Shown here piece after piece: positions 1-7,895 of a stretch of 12,706 bases of DNA. The notes below the pieces were generated by a model. That model made no database searches. It saw only the letters and a program-made list of their open reading frames with translations, and was not told the origin of the DNA. The translations under genes were made by a program, and so were the position numbers. Every line of letters begins with the position of its first letter. Position 1 is the first letter of the stretch. Source of the DNA: an uncultured Chloroflexota bacterium (lineage in GTDB: Bacteria > Chloroflexota > Dehalococcoidia > UBA2247 > RBG-13-53-26); assembly GCA_937860285.1 (NCBI GenBank), contig CALMBS010000420.1, positions 1 through 12,706 on the forward strand. Reading direction: 5' to 3'.

Positions 1-1134
1 CCCCAGATCCCGCCGCCCACAGCGGAGGCTTCAGGCGGGCTGCTGCCGTTCATGGAGGGGCTGAAGAAATCGGTGAGCATTCCCATCATCGCGGCCGGCC
101 GCGTCACGCCCGAGCTCGGGGAGAAGGCGCTGCAGGAAGGACACGCCGATTTCATCGCCATGGGCAAGGCCCTGATCGCCGACCCGGATCTGCCGCTGAA
201 GGCGGCGGCCGGCCGGCTGGACGAGATAAGGCCATGCATCGGCTGCCTGCGCTGCATCGACAACCAGACGGTCCAGGGCCGGGGCATCATGTGCTCCGTG
301 AACGCCGCCGTCGGCCGGGAGCCTGTCTCTCAAATCACGCGGGCCGAGAGGAGCCGGAGGGTGGTGGTGGTGGGTGGGGGGCCCGCCGGCATGGAGGCGG
401 CCCGGGTGGCCGCGCTGCGCGGCCATGACGTGACTCTCCTGGAGCGGGAGGATGCTACGGGCGGGCAGCTTCGCGAGGCAGTCATTCCGCCGCACAAGGA
501 GAACCTGGTGCCTTTCCTGGAATACCTCAGGACGCAGATGACCAGGAGGGGGGTTAGGGTGATGACGGGCGTGGAGGCGACCTCCGGACTCATCATGAAG
601 GGCCGCCCGGAGGCCGTGGTCCTGGCTGCGGGCGTGGTCACGGCGACGCCCGCAGTCAAGGGCCTGGAAGCCGCTTCCGCGTTGACGGCCAAACAGGTCC
701 TCCACGGGGCAGACGTGGGTGAGCGGGTGGTGGTCATCGGCGGCGGTCTGGTAGGCTGCGAGACCGCCGAGTTCCTGGCCCGCGGGAAGAGGACGGTCAC
801 AGTGGTGGAGATGCTGGATGAGGTGGCCGGCGTGATGCCGCTGGCCCTGCGCCGGATGCTGCTGGCCCGCATGGCGGAGGCCGGCATCACTGTCCTCACC
901 GGCGCCGCGTGCCGCGAGTTCAGGCCGGGCGGCCTGATCGTCACCGTGCGAGGGGAACCGGCGACCATTCCGTTCGACTCCGTGGTGCTGGCCGCCGGGG
1001 GCCGGCCGGACCAGTCCCTGCGGGAGTCCATCGAGAAGGTGGCCCCCGTGGTGCACCTGGCCGGGGACTGCCTGGAGCCGAGGGGCATCGCCGAAGCCAT
1101 GGCGGACGGGTGGCGCGTCGGGCTGCTCATATAG
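1..1134 (+). CDS. NADH:flavin oxidoreductase / 2,4-dienoyl-CoA reductase-like ene-reductase, C-terminal part
   Basis: The reading frame is open from the left edge, so the 5' end lies outside the window; 377 residues are present of a family usually 640-680 long. Most of the FMN TIM barrel is therefore missing. What remains starts with the barrel end (IPIIAAGRVTP, ADFIAMGKALIADPDLP). Next comes a 4Fe-4S cysteine cluster at codons 235, 244, 253 and 292 (C-x2-C-x2-C-x12-C). Then there is an FAD-binding Rossmann fold (VVVVGGGPAGMEAARVA), an NAD(P)H-binding Rossmann fold (VVVIGGGLVGCETAEFLA) and a closing FAD motif (LAGDCLEPRGIAEAMADG). Family members (FadH, 2-enoate reductase, BaiCD-like) pass hydride from NAD(P)H through FAD and the cluster to FMN and reduce activated C=C bonds, often on acyl-CoA substrates. 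The substrate cannot be read from this part. The family is sure; the exact member is not. Confidence 0.93.
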   Translation, partial: PQIPPPTAEASGGLLPFMEGLKKSVSIPIIAAGRVTPELGEKALQEGHADFIAMGKALIADPDLPLKAAAGRLDEIRPCIGCLRCIDNQTVQGRGIMCSVNAAVGREPVSQITRAERSRRVVVVGGGPAGMEAARVAALRGHDVTLLEREDATGGQLREAVIPPHKENLVPFLEYLRTQMTRRGVRVMTGVEATSGLIMKGRPEAVVLAAGVVTATPAVKGLEAASALTAKQVLHGADVGERVVVIGGGLVGCETAEFLARGKRTVTVVEMLDEVAGVMPLALRRMLLARMAEAGITVLTGAACREFRPGGLIVTVRGEPATIPFDSVVLAAGGRPDQSLRESIEKVAPVVHLAGDCLEPRGIAEAMADGWRVGLLI

Positions 1135-1145
1135 GGGGGCGCCTT

Positions 1146-1174
1146 TTGAGTGCCTGCCCCGGATGGGCTAGAAT
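1146..1174 (+). promoter_or_regulatory. Sigma70-type promoter for the ychF-tex-radical SAM operon
   Basis: A TTGAGT -35 box (1146-1151) and a TAGAAT -10 box (1169-1174) are separated by exactly 17 bases. They match the consensus at 4 of 6 and 5 of 6 positions. Transcription would begin near 1181, leaving a leader of about 65 bases before the YchF start. The site lies in the only AT-richer patch between the two genes. It follows the upstream stop codon by 11 bases, so some read-through from the reductase gene is also possible; no convincing terminator is seen between them. Confidence 0.6.
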
Positions 1175-1232
1175 TATAGTAGCGGTAACGAAACCCGAGG
1201 GCGCACGCCGATGGCGCTTCGCCTGATCGCTG

Positions 1233-1248
1233 AAAGGAACCCGGAACG
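1233..1248 (+). promoter_or_regulatory. Shine-Dalgarno AAAGGA and putative ACG start codon of ychF
   Basis: AAAGGA at 1233-1238 is followed after 7 bases by ACG at 1246-1248. The next codons read A-L-K-C-G-L-V-G-L-P, and YchF proteins very commonly begin M-A-L-K-C-G. An in-frame stop (TGA, 1231-1233) sits just upstream, and no ATG, GTG or TTG lies between it and the P-loop. ACG is therefore either a rare natural initiator or an ATG changed by one T-to-C substitution or sequencing error. Confidence 0.65.
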
Positions 1249-2322
1249 GCACTCAAGTGCGGGCTGGTCGGCCTGCCTTCCTGCGGCAAGACCACCATCT
1301 TCAACGCCATCACCGCTGTGGGCGCGGCGGGGTACGGCGGCTCCGAGCCCAACCGGGCGGCCGTCGGCATTCCTGACCGGCGCATCGCCGCACTGGCCGC
1401 CATCTACCAGCCTCCCAAGATAGCGCCGGCCACCCTGGAAGTAGTGGACATACCCGGGCTGGCGTCCGGGTCGACGGCGGCCGACGGGCGGGGCGTGAAG
1501 CTGCTGGCCCATCTCAAGGATGTGGATGCGCTGCTGCACGTGGTACGCTGCTTTGAGGACGGCTCGGTGCCTTTTGCCCACGCCACGATCGATCCGGTCC
1601 GGGACGTGGAGACCATCGACCTGGAGATGATGGTGGCCGACAGACAGACGCTGGACAACAAGATCAGCCGCCTGGCCAAGAGGGCGCGCATGGATGCCGA
1701 AGCGGCCCGCCATGTGGCGGCGTGCCAGAAGGTGAAGGACGGTTTTGACCAGGGAATCCCCGCCCGGCGCCAGGGCCTGGCCCTCGTCGAGCTGGCCGAC
1801 ATCAGGGAGTGCAACCTGGTGTCGCTCAAGCCCGTCGTCTATGTGGCCAACATCAAGTCCATGGAAGATGCCGGAAACACGCACGTCCGGGCCCTGGAGG
1901 CCCTGGCCGCGGCGGAGGGTGCGGAGATAGTCACCGTCTGCGGGCGCGACGAAGCCGAGATCAGCCAGCTGGACCCGGCGGACCGGCCGGAGTTCCTGGC
2001 GGCCCTGGGGCTTCAGGAGTCGTCCATGGAGCGGCTGCTGCGGGCGGCCAACCGCACCCTGGGCCTGGTCAACTTCTTCACCGCCGGGCCGAAGGAGGTC
2101 CATGTCTGGACCTGCAGCCGGGGGGACAAGGCGCCGGTGGCGGCCGGCAAGATCCACACAGACATGGAAGAGGGGTTCATTCGCATGGAGGTCATCCGCT
2201 GCGAAGACCTGATCGAGCTGGGGAGCGAGGCGGCGGTGGCCAGGGCGGGCAGACAGCGCGTGGAAGGGCGGTCATACGAGGTGCAGGATGGCGACATTGT
2301 GGTGGTGCTCTTCAACCAGTGA
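1246..2322 (+). CDS. ychF: YchF/Obg-type P-loop NTPase (redox-regulated ATPase family), divergent
   Basis: Using the ACG start the product is 358 aa, close to the usual ~363 of YchF. Visible parts: P-loop GLPSCGKT (residues 9-16, family norm GLPNVGKS), Walker B/G3 DIPG (68-71), the LHVVRCFED segment typical of YchF, a long alpha-helical insertion (about 110-185), and a C-terminal TGS-type DUF933 domain with FFTAGPKEVHVWT and GKIHTDMEEGFIRMEVI. YchF proteins bind ATP rather than GTP, associate with ribosomes and act in translation and stress response in the cytoplasm. Two oddities: the G4 site reads N-I-K-S (residue 202 on) where the ATP-specific N-x-x-E is normal, and switch I lacks the usual NYPFCTIEPN block, reading YGGSEPN. 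The family is certain; nucleotide preference is open. If the non-standard start is rejected, the next usable codon (GTG, 1318) would delete the P-loop. Confidence 0.92.
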   Translation, partial: TALKCGLVGLPSCGKTTIFNAITAVGAAGYGGSEPNRAAVGIPDRRIAALAAIYQPPKIAPATLEVVDIPGLASGSTAADGRGVKLLAHLKDVDALLHVVRCFEDGSVPFAHATIDPVRDVETIDLEMMVADRQTLDNKISRLAKRARMDAEAARHVAACQKVKDGFDQGIPARRQGLALVELADIRECNLVSLKPVVYVANIKSMEDAGNTHVRALEALAAAEGAEIVTVCGRDEAEISQLDPADRPEFLAALGLQESSMERLLRAANRTLGLVNFFTAGPKEVHVWTCSRGDKAPVAAGKIHTDMEEGFIRMEVIRCEDLIELGSEAAVARAGRQRVEGRSYEVQDGDIVVVLFNQ

Positions 2323-2327
2323 GCGGG

Positions 2328-4640
2328 ATGATGACTGAGGCCCACTGCGCCGCCATAGCGGCCGAGCTGGCCATCTCGCGCGAACGGGTCCAGGCGGTGG
2401 CGTCGCTGCTGACTGAAGGGGCGACCGTCCCCTTCATTGCCCGCTACCGCAAGGAGGCCACGGGGTCGCTGGACGAGGTGGCCATAGCCGCGGTGCGCGA
2501 CCGCCTGTCCCAGCTGGCCGCGCTGGACCAGCGGCGGGAGGCCATAATCAAGTCCCTGGAGGAGCGCGGGCTGCTCACGGACGAGCTGCGGGCCGCCGTT
2601 GCCGGCGCCCCGACCCTGTCCGCCCTGGAGGACGTCTACCTGCCCTACCGACCCAAGCGCCGCACCCGGGCCACCATAGCCCGGGAGAAGGGGCTGGAGC
2701 CCCTGGCCCGCACGCTGCTGGCCCAGGAGCCGTCCACCGACCCGGCACAGGAAGCCGCGGCCTTTGTCAACCAGGAGAAGGGGGTGGGCAGCGTCGAGGA
2801 CGCCCTGGCCGGGGGGCGGGACATCGTGGCGGAGTGGGTGAATGAGGGTTCCGAGACGCGCCGCCTGATGCGGGACCTCTTCGCCCGCGGCGGCCAGCTG
2901 AGATCGAGGGTGGTCAAGGGCAAAGAGACGGAGGGCGCCAAGTACCGGGACTACTTTGACTGGCAGGAGCCCCTGGCCAGGGCCGCCGGGCATCGCGTCC
3001 TGGCCATGCTGCGCGGCGAGGCCGAAGGCTTCCTGAAGCTCACGGTCCGGCCGGACGAAGAGACGGCCTTGTCCATGCTCGATAAACGCCATGTCAGGGG
3101 CGACTCTCCGGCCGCGGCCCAGGTGTCCGAGGCGGTGCGGGACAGCTACTCCAGGCTGCTGGCGCCATCCATAGAGACCGACATGCGGCGCGAGGCCAAG
3201 GAGCGCGCCGACGACGAGGCCATCCGCGTTTTCGCGCGCAACCTGCGGGAGTGTCTCATGGCCTCCCCCCTGGGGCAGAAGGCGGTCCTGGCCCTGGACC
3301 CCGGCTACCGCACCGGGTGCAAGGTGGTCTGCCTCGACCGGCAGGGCAAGCTGGTGCACCACACCACCGTCTTCCTGACGCAGTCCGAGAAGCTGGCCGC
3401 CGAGGGCGGCCGCACCCTGGCCGACCTGGTGCAGCGCCACTGCATCGAGGCCGTCGCCATCGGCAACGGCACCGCCAGCCGCGAGACCGAAGCGGCGGTG
3501 CGGGCCATCGGGCTCCCGAAGTCGATCCCGGTGGTCCTGGTCAACGAGAGCGGCGCCTCCATCTACTCGGCCTCCGACGCAGCCCGGGAGGAGTTCCCGG
3601 ACCAGGATGTAACTGTGAGGGGCTCGGTGTCGATCGGCCGCCGGCTCATGGACCCGCTGGCGGAGCTGGTCAAGATCGACCCCCGGTCGATCGGTGTCGG
3701 CCAGTACCAGCACGATGTCGAGCCGGTGAGGCTGAAGGCGAGCCTGGATGATGTGGTGGCCAGCTGCGTGAACGCCGTGGGCGTTGAGGTCAATACGGCC
3801 AGCCAGCAGCTGCTGACCTACGTGTCCGGACTGGGCCCGGCGCTGGCCAGGAACATCATCGGCTACCGCGACCAGAACGGTCCCTTCAAGACCCGGCAGG
3901 AGCTCAAGAACGTTCCCCGCCTGGGTCCGAAGGCCTTCGAGCAGTGCGCCGGGTTCCTGCGCATCCGCGGTGCCGAGAACCCGCTCGACGGCAGCGCCGT
4001 TCACCCGGAGAGCTACGCCCTGGTGGACCGCATGGCCGCTGACCTGGGCTGCTCCGTAGCTGACCTCATGCTCCGGCCGGAGGCCCGCACCCGGATAGAC
4101 CCCGGCCGCTATGTCAGCGGGACGGTGGGCCTGCCCACGCTGACCGACATCCTGGCGGAGCTGGCCCGGCCCGGCCGCGACCCGCGGGTGCAGTTCGAGG
4201 CCTTCTCCTTCGCCGAAGGGGTCAACAGCATCAACGACCTCCAGCCGGGTATGAGGCTGCCGGGCATTGTCACCAACGTCACCAACTTCGGGGCCTTCGT
4301 CGATATCGGCGTGCACCAGGACGGCCTGGTGCATGTGAGCCAGCTGGCAGACCGCTTCGTGCGCGTGCCCACCGACGTGGTGAAGGTGCAGCAGAGGGTG
4401 ACCGTCACCGTCCTGGAGGTGGACCGGGAGCGGCGCCGCATCTCCCTCTCCATGCGCCAGGACCCTGTGGCCACCGGGCCGGCCGCAGCAGCGCCGCCGG
4501 CCAAGGGTGACCCCGCGCCCGGGAAGCGGGGGGCGCGGCGTCTCACACCGCCGCCGGCGGTGCGAGACGGCCGGCCCCGCCCGCCGAACTGGTTCCTGGA
4601 TGCCCTGGATAAGGCCCAGCGGGAGAAGGACTCCAAGTAG
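2328..4640 (+). CDS. tex: Tex-family S1 RNA-binding transcription accessory protein
   Basis: The product is 770 aa, the normal size for Tex. It begins MMTEAHC, closely resembling the MM-start of E. coli Tex, which favours ATG 2328 over the in-frame ATG 2331 or GTG 2319. The N-terminal helical region has VPFIARYRKEATGSLDE and VYLPYRPKRRTRA. A YqgF/RNase H-like fold starts near residue 318 (KAVLALDPGYRTGCK), tandem helix-hairpin-helix motifs lie near 490-560 (SGLGPALARNIIGYR), and an S1 domain covers about 637-712 (GIVTNVTNFGAFVDIGVHQD). The tail is Pro/Ala/Arg rich. Tex proteins bind RNA and associate with the transcription machinery, with roles in stress and toxin expression in some bacteria. 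It starts 5 bases after the ychF stop (an in-frame GTG even overlaps that stop as GTGA), which implies coupled translation. No defect is visible. Confidence 0.97.
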   Translation: MMTEAHCAAIAAELAISRERVQAVASLLTEGATVPFIARYRKEATGSLDEVAIAAVRDRLSQLAALDQRREAIIKSLEERGLLTDELRAAVAGAPTLSALEDVYLPYRPKRRTRATIAREKGLEPLARTLLAQEPSTDPAQEAAAFVNQEKGVGSVEDALAGGRDIVAEWVNEGSETRRLMRDLFARGGQLRSRVVKGKETEGAKYRDYFDWQEPLARAAGHRVLAMLRGEAEGFLKLTVRPDEETALSMLDKRHVRGDSPAAAQVSEAVRDSYSRLLAPSIETDMRREAKERADDEAIRVFARNLRECLMASPLGQKAVLALDPGYRTGCKVVCLDRQGKLVHHTTVFLTQSEKLAAEGGRTLADLVQRHCIEAVAIGNGTASRETEAAVRAIGLPKSIPVVLVNESGASIYSASDAAREEFPDQDVTVRGSVSIGRRLMDPLAELVKIDPRSIGVGQYQHDVEPVRLKASLDDVVASCVNAVGVEVNTASQQLLTYVSGLGPALARNIIGYRDQNGPFKTRQELKNVPRLGPKAFEQCAGFLRIRGAENPLDGSAVHPESYALVDRMAADLGCSVADLMLRPEARTRIDPGRYVSGTVGLPTLTDILAELARPGRDPRVQFEAFSFAEGVNSINDLQPGMRLPGIVTNVTNFGAFVDIGVHQDGLVHVSQLADRFVRVPTDVVKVQQRVTVTVLEVDRERRRISLSMRQDPVATGPAAAAPPAKGDPAPGKRGARRLTPPPAVRDGRPRPPNWFLDALDKAQREKDSK

Positions 4641-4641
4641 C

Positions 4642-6126
4642 GTGACCCGGCGGGTGCTCCTGGTCAACCCCAACCGCATGAAGCCCCCGGTGACGCCCAT
4701 CGCCCTGGACTACCTGGCGCACGCCCTCACCGCCCAGGGCCTTCAGGCCGAGGTCCTCGACCTGTGCCTGGCGGCCGACTGGCGGCAGGCGGTCGATGAG
4801 GGGCTGCCGGGGGCCGGATTCGACGCCGTGGGCCTGACACTGCGCAACATCGATGACACCACCTTTGCCAGCCGCGAGTTCTTCCTGCCGGACTTCAAGG
4901 AGGTCGCTGACCGCATCCGCCGCCGGACACCATCGCCGGTGATCGTCGGCGGGTCCGGATTCTCGGTCATGCCTGAGGAGGTCCTGTCCTTCTGCGGCCT
5001 GGACCTGGGCATAGTGGGGGATGGCGAGGACTCCCTGCCCCTGCTGGTGCGCCGCCTGGCCGAAGGCCTCGATTGGCGCGGGGTGCCCGGAGTGATCTAT
5101 CGGGACGGGCCGCGATTCCGGCATGTCGCCCCGGCGTGGGGCCTGCTGGACGGCCCCGGGGCGCCGGCGCGCACCGCGGTGGACAACCGCCGTTATCTGG
5201 CCGAGGGCGGCATGGGCAGCATCGAGACCAAGCGGGGGTGCCCGAAGGCCTGCATCTACTGCGTGGACGCGCCCGGCAAGGGCCGCCGGCCGCGCTGCCG
5301 GCCGCCGCGCTCCGTGGTCGATGAGATGCAGGCCCTCCTGGCTCAGGGGATCGACTGCCTTCATCTCTGCGACGCCGAGTTCAACATCCCCTCCTCGCAC
5401 GCGGAGGAAGTGTGCCGGGAGATCACAGCGCGGGGCCTGGGCGATCGAGTGGGCTGGTACGCCTATGCCAGCCCGGCCGCCTTCGATGATGCGAGCGCCG
5501 CCCTCTACCGCAGGGCCGGCTGCCGGGGGATCAACTTCGGGGTAGACAGCGCCGATGACGTTGTCCTGCACGCGCTGGGACGCGATTTCGGCGGGGACGA
5601 TCTGCGGCGGACGGCGGCCGCCTGTCACCGGCAGGGGTTGGTGTTCATGTACGACCTGCTGCTGGGGGGTCCGGGCGAGACCCGGGAGACCCTGCGCCGC
5701 ACCGTGGAGGCCGTGAAGGAGATGTCCCCCGACCGGGTGGGCGCCGCCATGGGGGTCCGCATATTCCCGGGCACGCGCCTGGCCGACCTGGTGCGGGCCT
5801 CCGGGCCGCTGCCGGCAAACCCCCATCTGCACGGCCACGTCGACGGCAATGAGGGGCTCTTTTCCCCCGTGTTCTACCTCTCCGCTGACCTGGGGAATGA
5901 CCCGGCCGGCCTGCTGGAGGGTCTCATAGGCGGCGACCGGCGTTTTCTGTTCATGAAGCCGCCGCAGGCGGGTGACATGAACTACAACTACAACGACAAT
6001 AGCGGCCTGGTGGAGGCCATCCGGCAGGGGTACCGCGGTGCGTTCTGGGACATCCTGAGGCGGGTGGCGGACGCACCCGGCGTGAGGCGGGACGGCCCGG
6101 GCCAAGCCCCTATGCCCGGCCCTTGA
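4642..6126 (+). CDS. Radical SAM protein with B12-binding-type N-terminal domain
   Basis: The product is 494 aa from GTG 4642, one base after the tex stop, with AGAAGGA about 11 bases upstream. The first ~140 residues look like a cobalamin-binding Rossmann domain: RVLLVNPNRM at the start, VIVGGSGFSVMPEEVL near 100-115, and GDGEDSLPLL from 126. The base-on histidine motif DxHxxG is not seen. The radical SAM core has C200-x3-C204-x2-C207 (RGCPKACIYC), which holds a 4Fe-4S cluster that cleaves S-adenosylmethionine. It also has downstream core elements such as INFGVDSADD and LLLGGPGETRETL. The C-terminus contains an unusual NYNYNDN run near residue 452. Such enzymes methylate or rearrange unactivated carbons in lipids, cofactors or natural products. 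The substrate cannot be inferred. Co-transcription with ychF and tex gives no clear functional link. Confidence 0.9.
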   Translation: MTRRVLLVNPNRMKPPVTPIALDYLAHALTAQGLQAEVLDLCLAADWRQAVDEGLPGAGFDAVGLTLRNIDDTTFASREFFLPDFKEVADRIRRRTPSPVIVGGSGFSVMPEEVLSFCGLDLGIVGDGEDSLPLLVRRLAEGLDWRGVPGVIYRDGPRFRHVAPAWGLLDGPGAPARTAVDNRRYLAEGGMGSIETKRGCPKACIYCVDAPGKGRRPRCRPPRSVVDEMQALLAQGIDCLHLCDAEFNIPSSHAEEVCREITARGLGDRVGWYAYASPAAFDDASAALYRRAGCRGINFGVDSADDVVLHALGRDFGGDDLRRTAAACHRQGLVFMYDLLLGGPGETRETLRRTVEAVKEMSPDRVGAAMGVRIFPGTRLADLVRASGPLPANPHLHGHVDGNEGLFSPVFYLSADLGNDPAGLLEGLIGGDRRFLFMKPPQAGDMNYNYNDNSGLVEAIRQGYRGAFWDILRRVADAPGVRRDGPGQAPMPGP

Positions 6127-6163
6127 AGTGCTGCGCCACCACGAGCGCCTTAGCCATGGCTCA

Positions 6164-6180
6164 CCGCCGCGCCGTGGCGG
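6164..6180. other. Short GC hairpin between convergent genes
   Basis: The 69-base gap between the convergent radical SAM and HD-GYP genes holds CCGCCGCGCCGTGGCGG, which can fold into a 7-pair stem (one G-T pair) with a 3-base loop. It could slow polymerase from either side. No T-run follows on either strand, so an intrinsic terminator is not supported. Confidence 0.25.
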
Positions 6181-6195
6181 CACAGAGCATCAGCC

Positions 6196-7791
6196 CTATG
6201 CCCCGGAGTATGCGCCCTCCAGCAGGGAGCTGTCATCCGCGCCATCTAGCTGGAAGGTCCCGCCCATGAAGACCCGGCTGCAGGCCTCGACCGCCCCAAC
6301 GTCATAGAGCTTCCCTTTGTTCACCTGGATCTCCTTCAGGGCGGCGCCCAGGCTCAGCGCCGGCCGGTAGGGGCGCTCGGAGACCATCGCCTCCACCACG
6401 TCCGCCACGGCGATGACCCGCGCCTCCAGCAGGATGTCGTCGCCCTTGAGGCCCAGGGGATAGCCCGAGCCGTCCAGGCGCTCATGGTGCTGGTGCACTA
6501 TGTCGGCAATGGGGCAGAAGAGGTCGATGGTCTTCAGTATCTGGTACTCCGTCTCCGCGCTGTTCCTGATGGCGGTCAGCTCTTTGTCTGTCAGGCGGCC
6601 CGGCTTGTTGAGCATGTCGCTGGGGATGAGTATCTTGCCCAGGTCGTGGAGGAGGGCCGCCAGACCGATGGTATCAACCTGGCTCTTGTCCAGGCCCATC
6701 TCCCGTCCTATGGCGCAGGCCAGCTTGCACACCCGTGCCTGGTGCTGCGCCGTCGGGGGGTCCTTCATCTGCACGATCATCTGCAGCGCGCCTATGGTGT
6801 TCTCCAGCAGCCGGCCCAGCTTGCGGAAGGCGTTCTCCATGATCTCTTCGTCCTCCGCGTGGGACGACGCCTCGCTCTTGAGGACCTCGTTGAGGCGGGT
6901 GACCTCGTCCTGCGAACGGGCGATGCTGGCCTCGGCCTCCCTGCGGGAGGTGATGTCTCGCGCCAGAACCAGGAGCTCGCCGGCGGCGTCCGCCGGCGCT
7001 CCGATCTCCAGGAAGGTCGTCTGGCCGTTGTGAACGACGGCCAGCTTGTCTCCGCCGGGGCAGCCGGCGGCGCGGATCTCGTAGTGCCTGGCCTGCCCGT
7101 CCTGGCCGGCCTCTATCTCGAATGCCTGGACCTCGCCGCTCTGCCGGAAGGAGTCCAGGGTCTCCCGGCTGCGGCGGGCGAGGGCGCTCCTGAGGCTGTC
7201 TGGCGGATCGATGACGTGCTCATCGGGCTCGACGGCCCTGTCCAGGGCCTCGTGGTCCCCGGCCCCGGGGCGCGTTCGGCCGTCTAACACCAGGACACCG
7301 CCGTCAGGCTTCAAGCGGATGCGGAATATCTGGTCGGGTATCACCCGCAGCAGCATGTCCCGTTCCGCCTCGAAGGGGGACGGCCGCGAGCCCGCGACGT
7401 TCGCTGCTGGCGGGAAGAGCCAGTCCGCCGCCGGGTCAGGCTTGGCCACGGACTGCGTGGCAGCTTCCTCCGCGCCGCCCGGCGCGGCATCTTTCGTGCC
7501 GTCATCTGCGGGCCGTGCCGCCGCCGGTTCGGCCGGGGCCTGGGGGAGCGCCGCGATCAGCGATTCCGCCTCAGCCACGCAGGCCAGGGCCGTCGACTGC
7601 TCCACCCCGACCACCTCCGGCGGGGAAGCCGGCGCCTCGGCGGCGCACGGTGGGGAGGCCAGCACCTCCGCCTCTTCCTCCGTCATGCAGGGGGCGCTGG
7701 CGGGGGCCGGGATGGGCTCTGCCGCAGGTCCCTGCAGGACTCCGGCTGGCTTCTGGGCCACTGGGCGGTGCTTTCGCTTGGTCTTAGACAT
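6196..7791 (-). CDS. PAS / HD-GYP domain protein (putative cyclic-di-GMP phosphodiesterase)
   Basis: The product is 531 aa. ATG 7791 is preceded by GGAGGT (7803-7798) at 6 bases. The first ~135 residues are Ala/Pro/Glu rich and low complexity. A PAS-like fold follows (about 140-282: LLRVIPDQIFRIRL to LVLARDITSRREAE), then a coiled-coil linker (about 282-330) and an HD-GYP domain (about 330-510) with HDLGK (H382, D383, K386), HHERLDGSGYP (435-445) and D464. HD-GYP proteins hydrolyse c-di-GMP with a di- or tri-metal site, so a PAS-controlled second-messenger role is likely. The oddity is Ser411, exactly 29 residues after H382, in NSAETEYQIL, where the family normally has H-P-E-I-G and the His binds metal. 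Catalysis could be altered or lost. No signal peptide or membrane segment is seen, so it is cytoplasmic. It is a single gene with its own upstream gap. Confidence 0.93.
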   Translation of the reverse strand: MSKTKRKHRPVAQKPAGVLQGPAAEPIPAPASAPCMTEEEAEVLASPPCAAEAPASPPEVVGVEQSTALACVAEAESLIAALPQAPAEPAAARPADDGTKDAAPGGAEEAATQSVAKPDPAADWLFPPAANVAGSRPSPFEAERDMLLRVIPDQIFRIRLKPDGGVLVLDGRTRPGAGDHEALDRAVEPDEHVIDPPDSLRSALARRSRETLDSFRQSGEVQAFEIEAGQDGQARHYEIRAAGCPGGDKLAVVHNGQTTFLEIGAPADAAGELLVLARDITSRREAEASIARSQDEVTRLNEVLKSEASSHAEDEEIMENAFRKLGRLLENTIGALQMIVQMKDPPTAQHQARVCKLACAIGREMGLDKSQVDTIGLAALLHDLGKILIPSDMLNKPGRLTDKELTAIRNSAETEYQILKTIDLFCPIADIVHQHHERLDGSGYPLGLKGDDILLEARVIAVADVVEAMVSERPYRPALSLGAALKEIQVNKGKLYDVGAVEACSRVFMGGTFQLDGADDSSLLEGAYSGA

Positions 7792-7805
7792 ATCATGACC
7801 TCCGT

Positions 7806-7816
7806 CACGACAGGCA
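7806..7816. repeat. 11-bp direct repeat CACGACAGGCA, copy 1
   Basis: CACGACAGGCA occurs here and again, identical and in the same orientation, at 7960-7970. The two copies bracket the gap between the HD-GYP gene and the AOR gene; this one is just upstream of the HD-GYP Shine-Dalgarno. It may be a regulator half-site or chance. Confidence 0.35.
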
Positions 7817-7895
7817 ATAGCGCCCTCCTGGGGCTTAGACCAAGATGATAGTGGGGCTGACTTACCGACCGGTCTCAGCGGATTGGGATATTGTC

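Noticed and set aside
1211..1423. ATG at 1211 as an upstream start or frameshifted N-terminus of YchF
   Set aside because: It is in another frame with no ribosome site. The ACG at 1246 already gives the normal YchF N-terminus and length, so neither an extension nor a frameshift is needed.
2013..4700. 895-codon open frame on the - strand opposite tex
   Set aside because: The composition is typical of GC-driven antisense frames, with no motif. Tex on the + strand is full length and conserved.
6127..6195. Bidirectional intrinsic terminator between convergent genes
   Set aside because: A GC stem exists but neither strand has a following T-run, so only a weak hairpin is reported.
7845..7874. Sigma70 promoter for the HD-GYP gene using TATCAT as -10
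   Set aside because: No -35-like hexamer lies 16-18 bases upstream; the positions read CCGGTC, ACCGGT or GACCGG.
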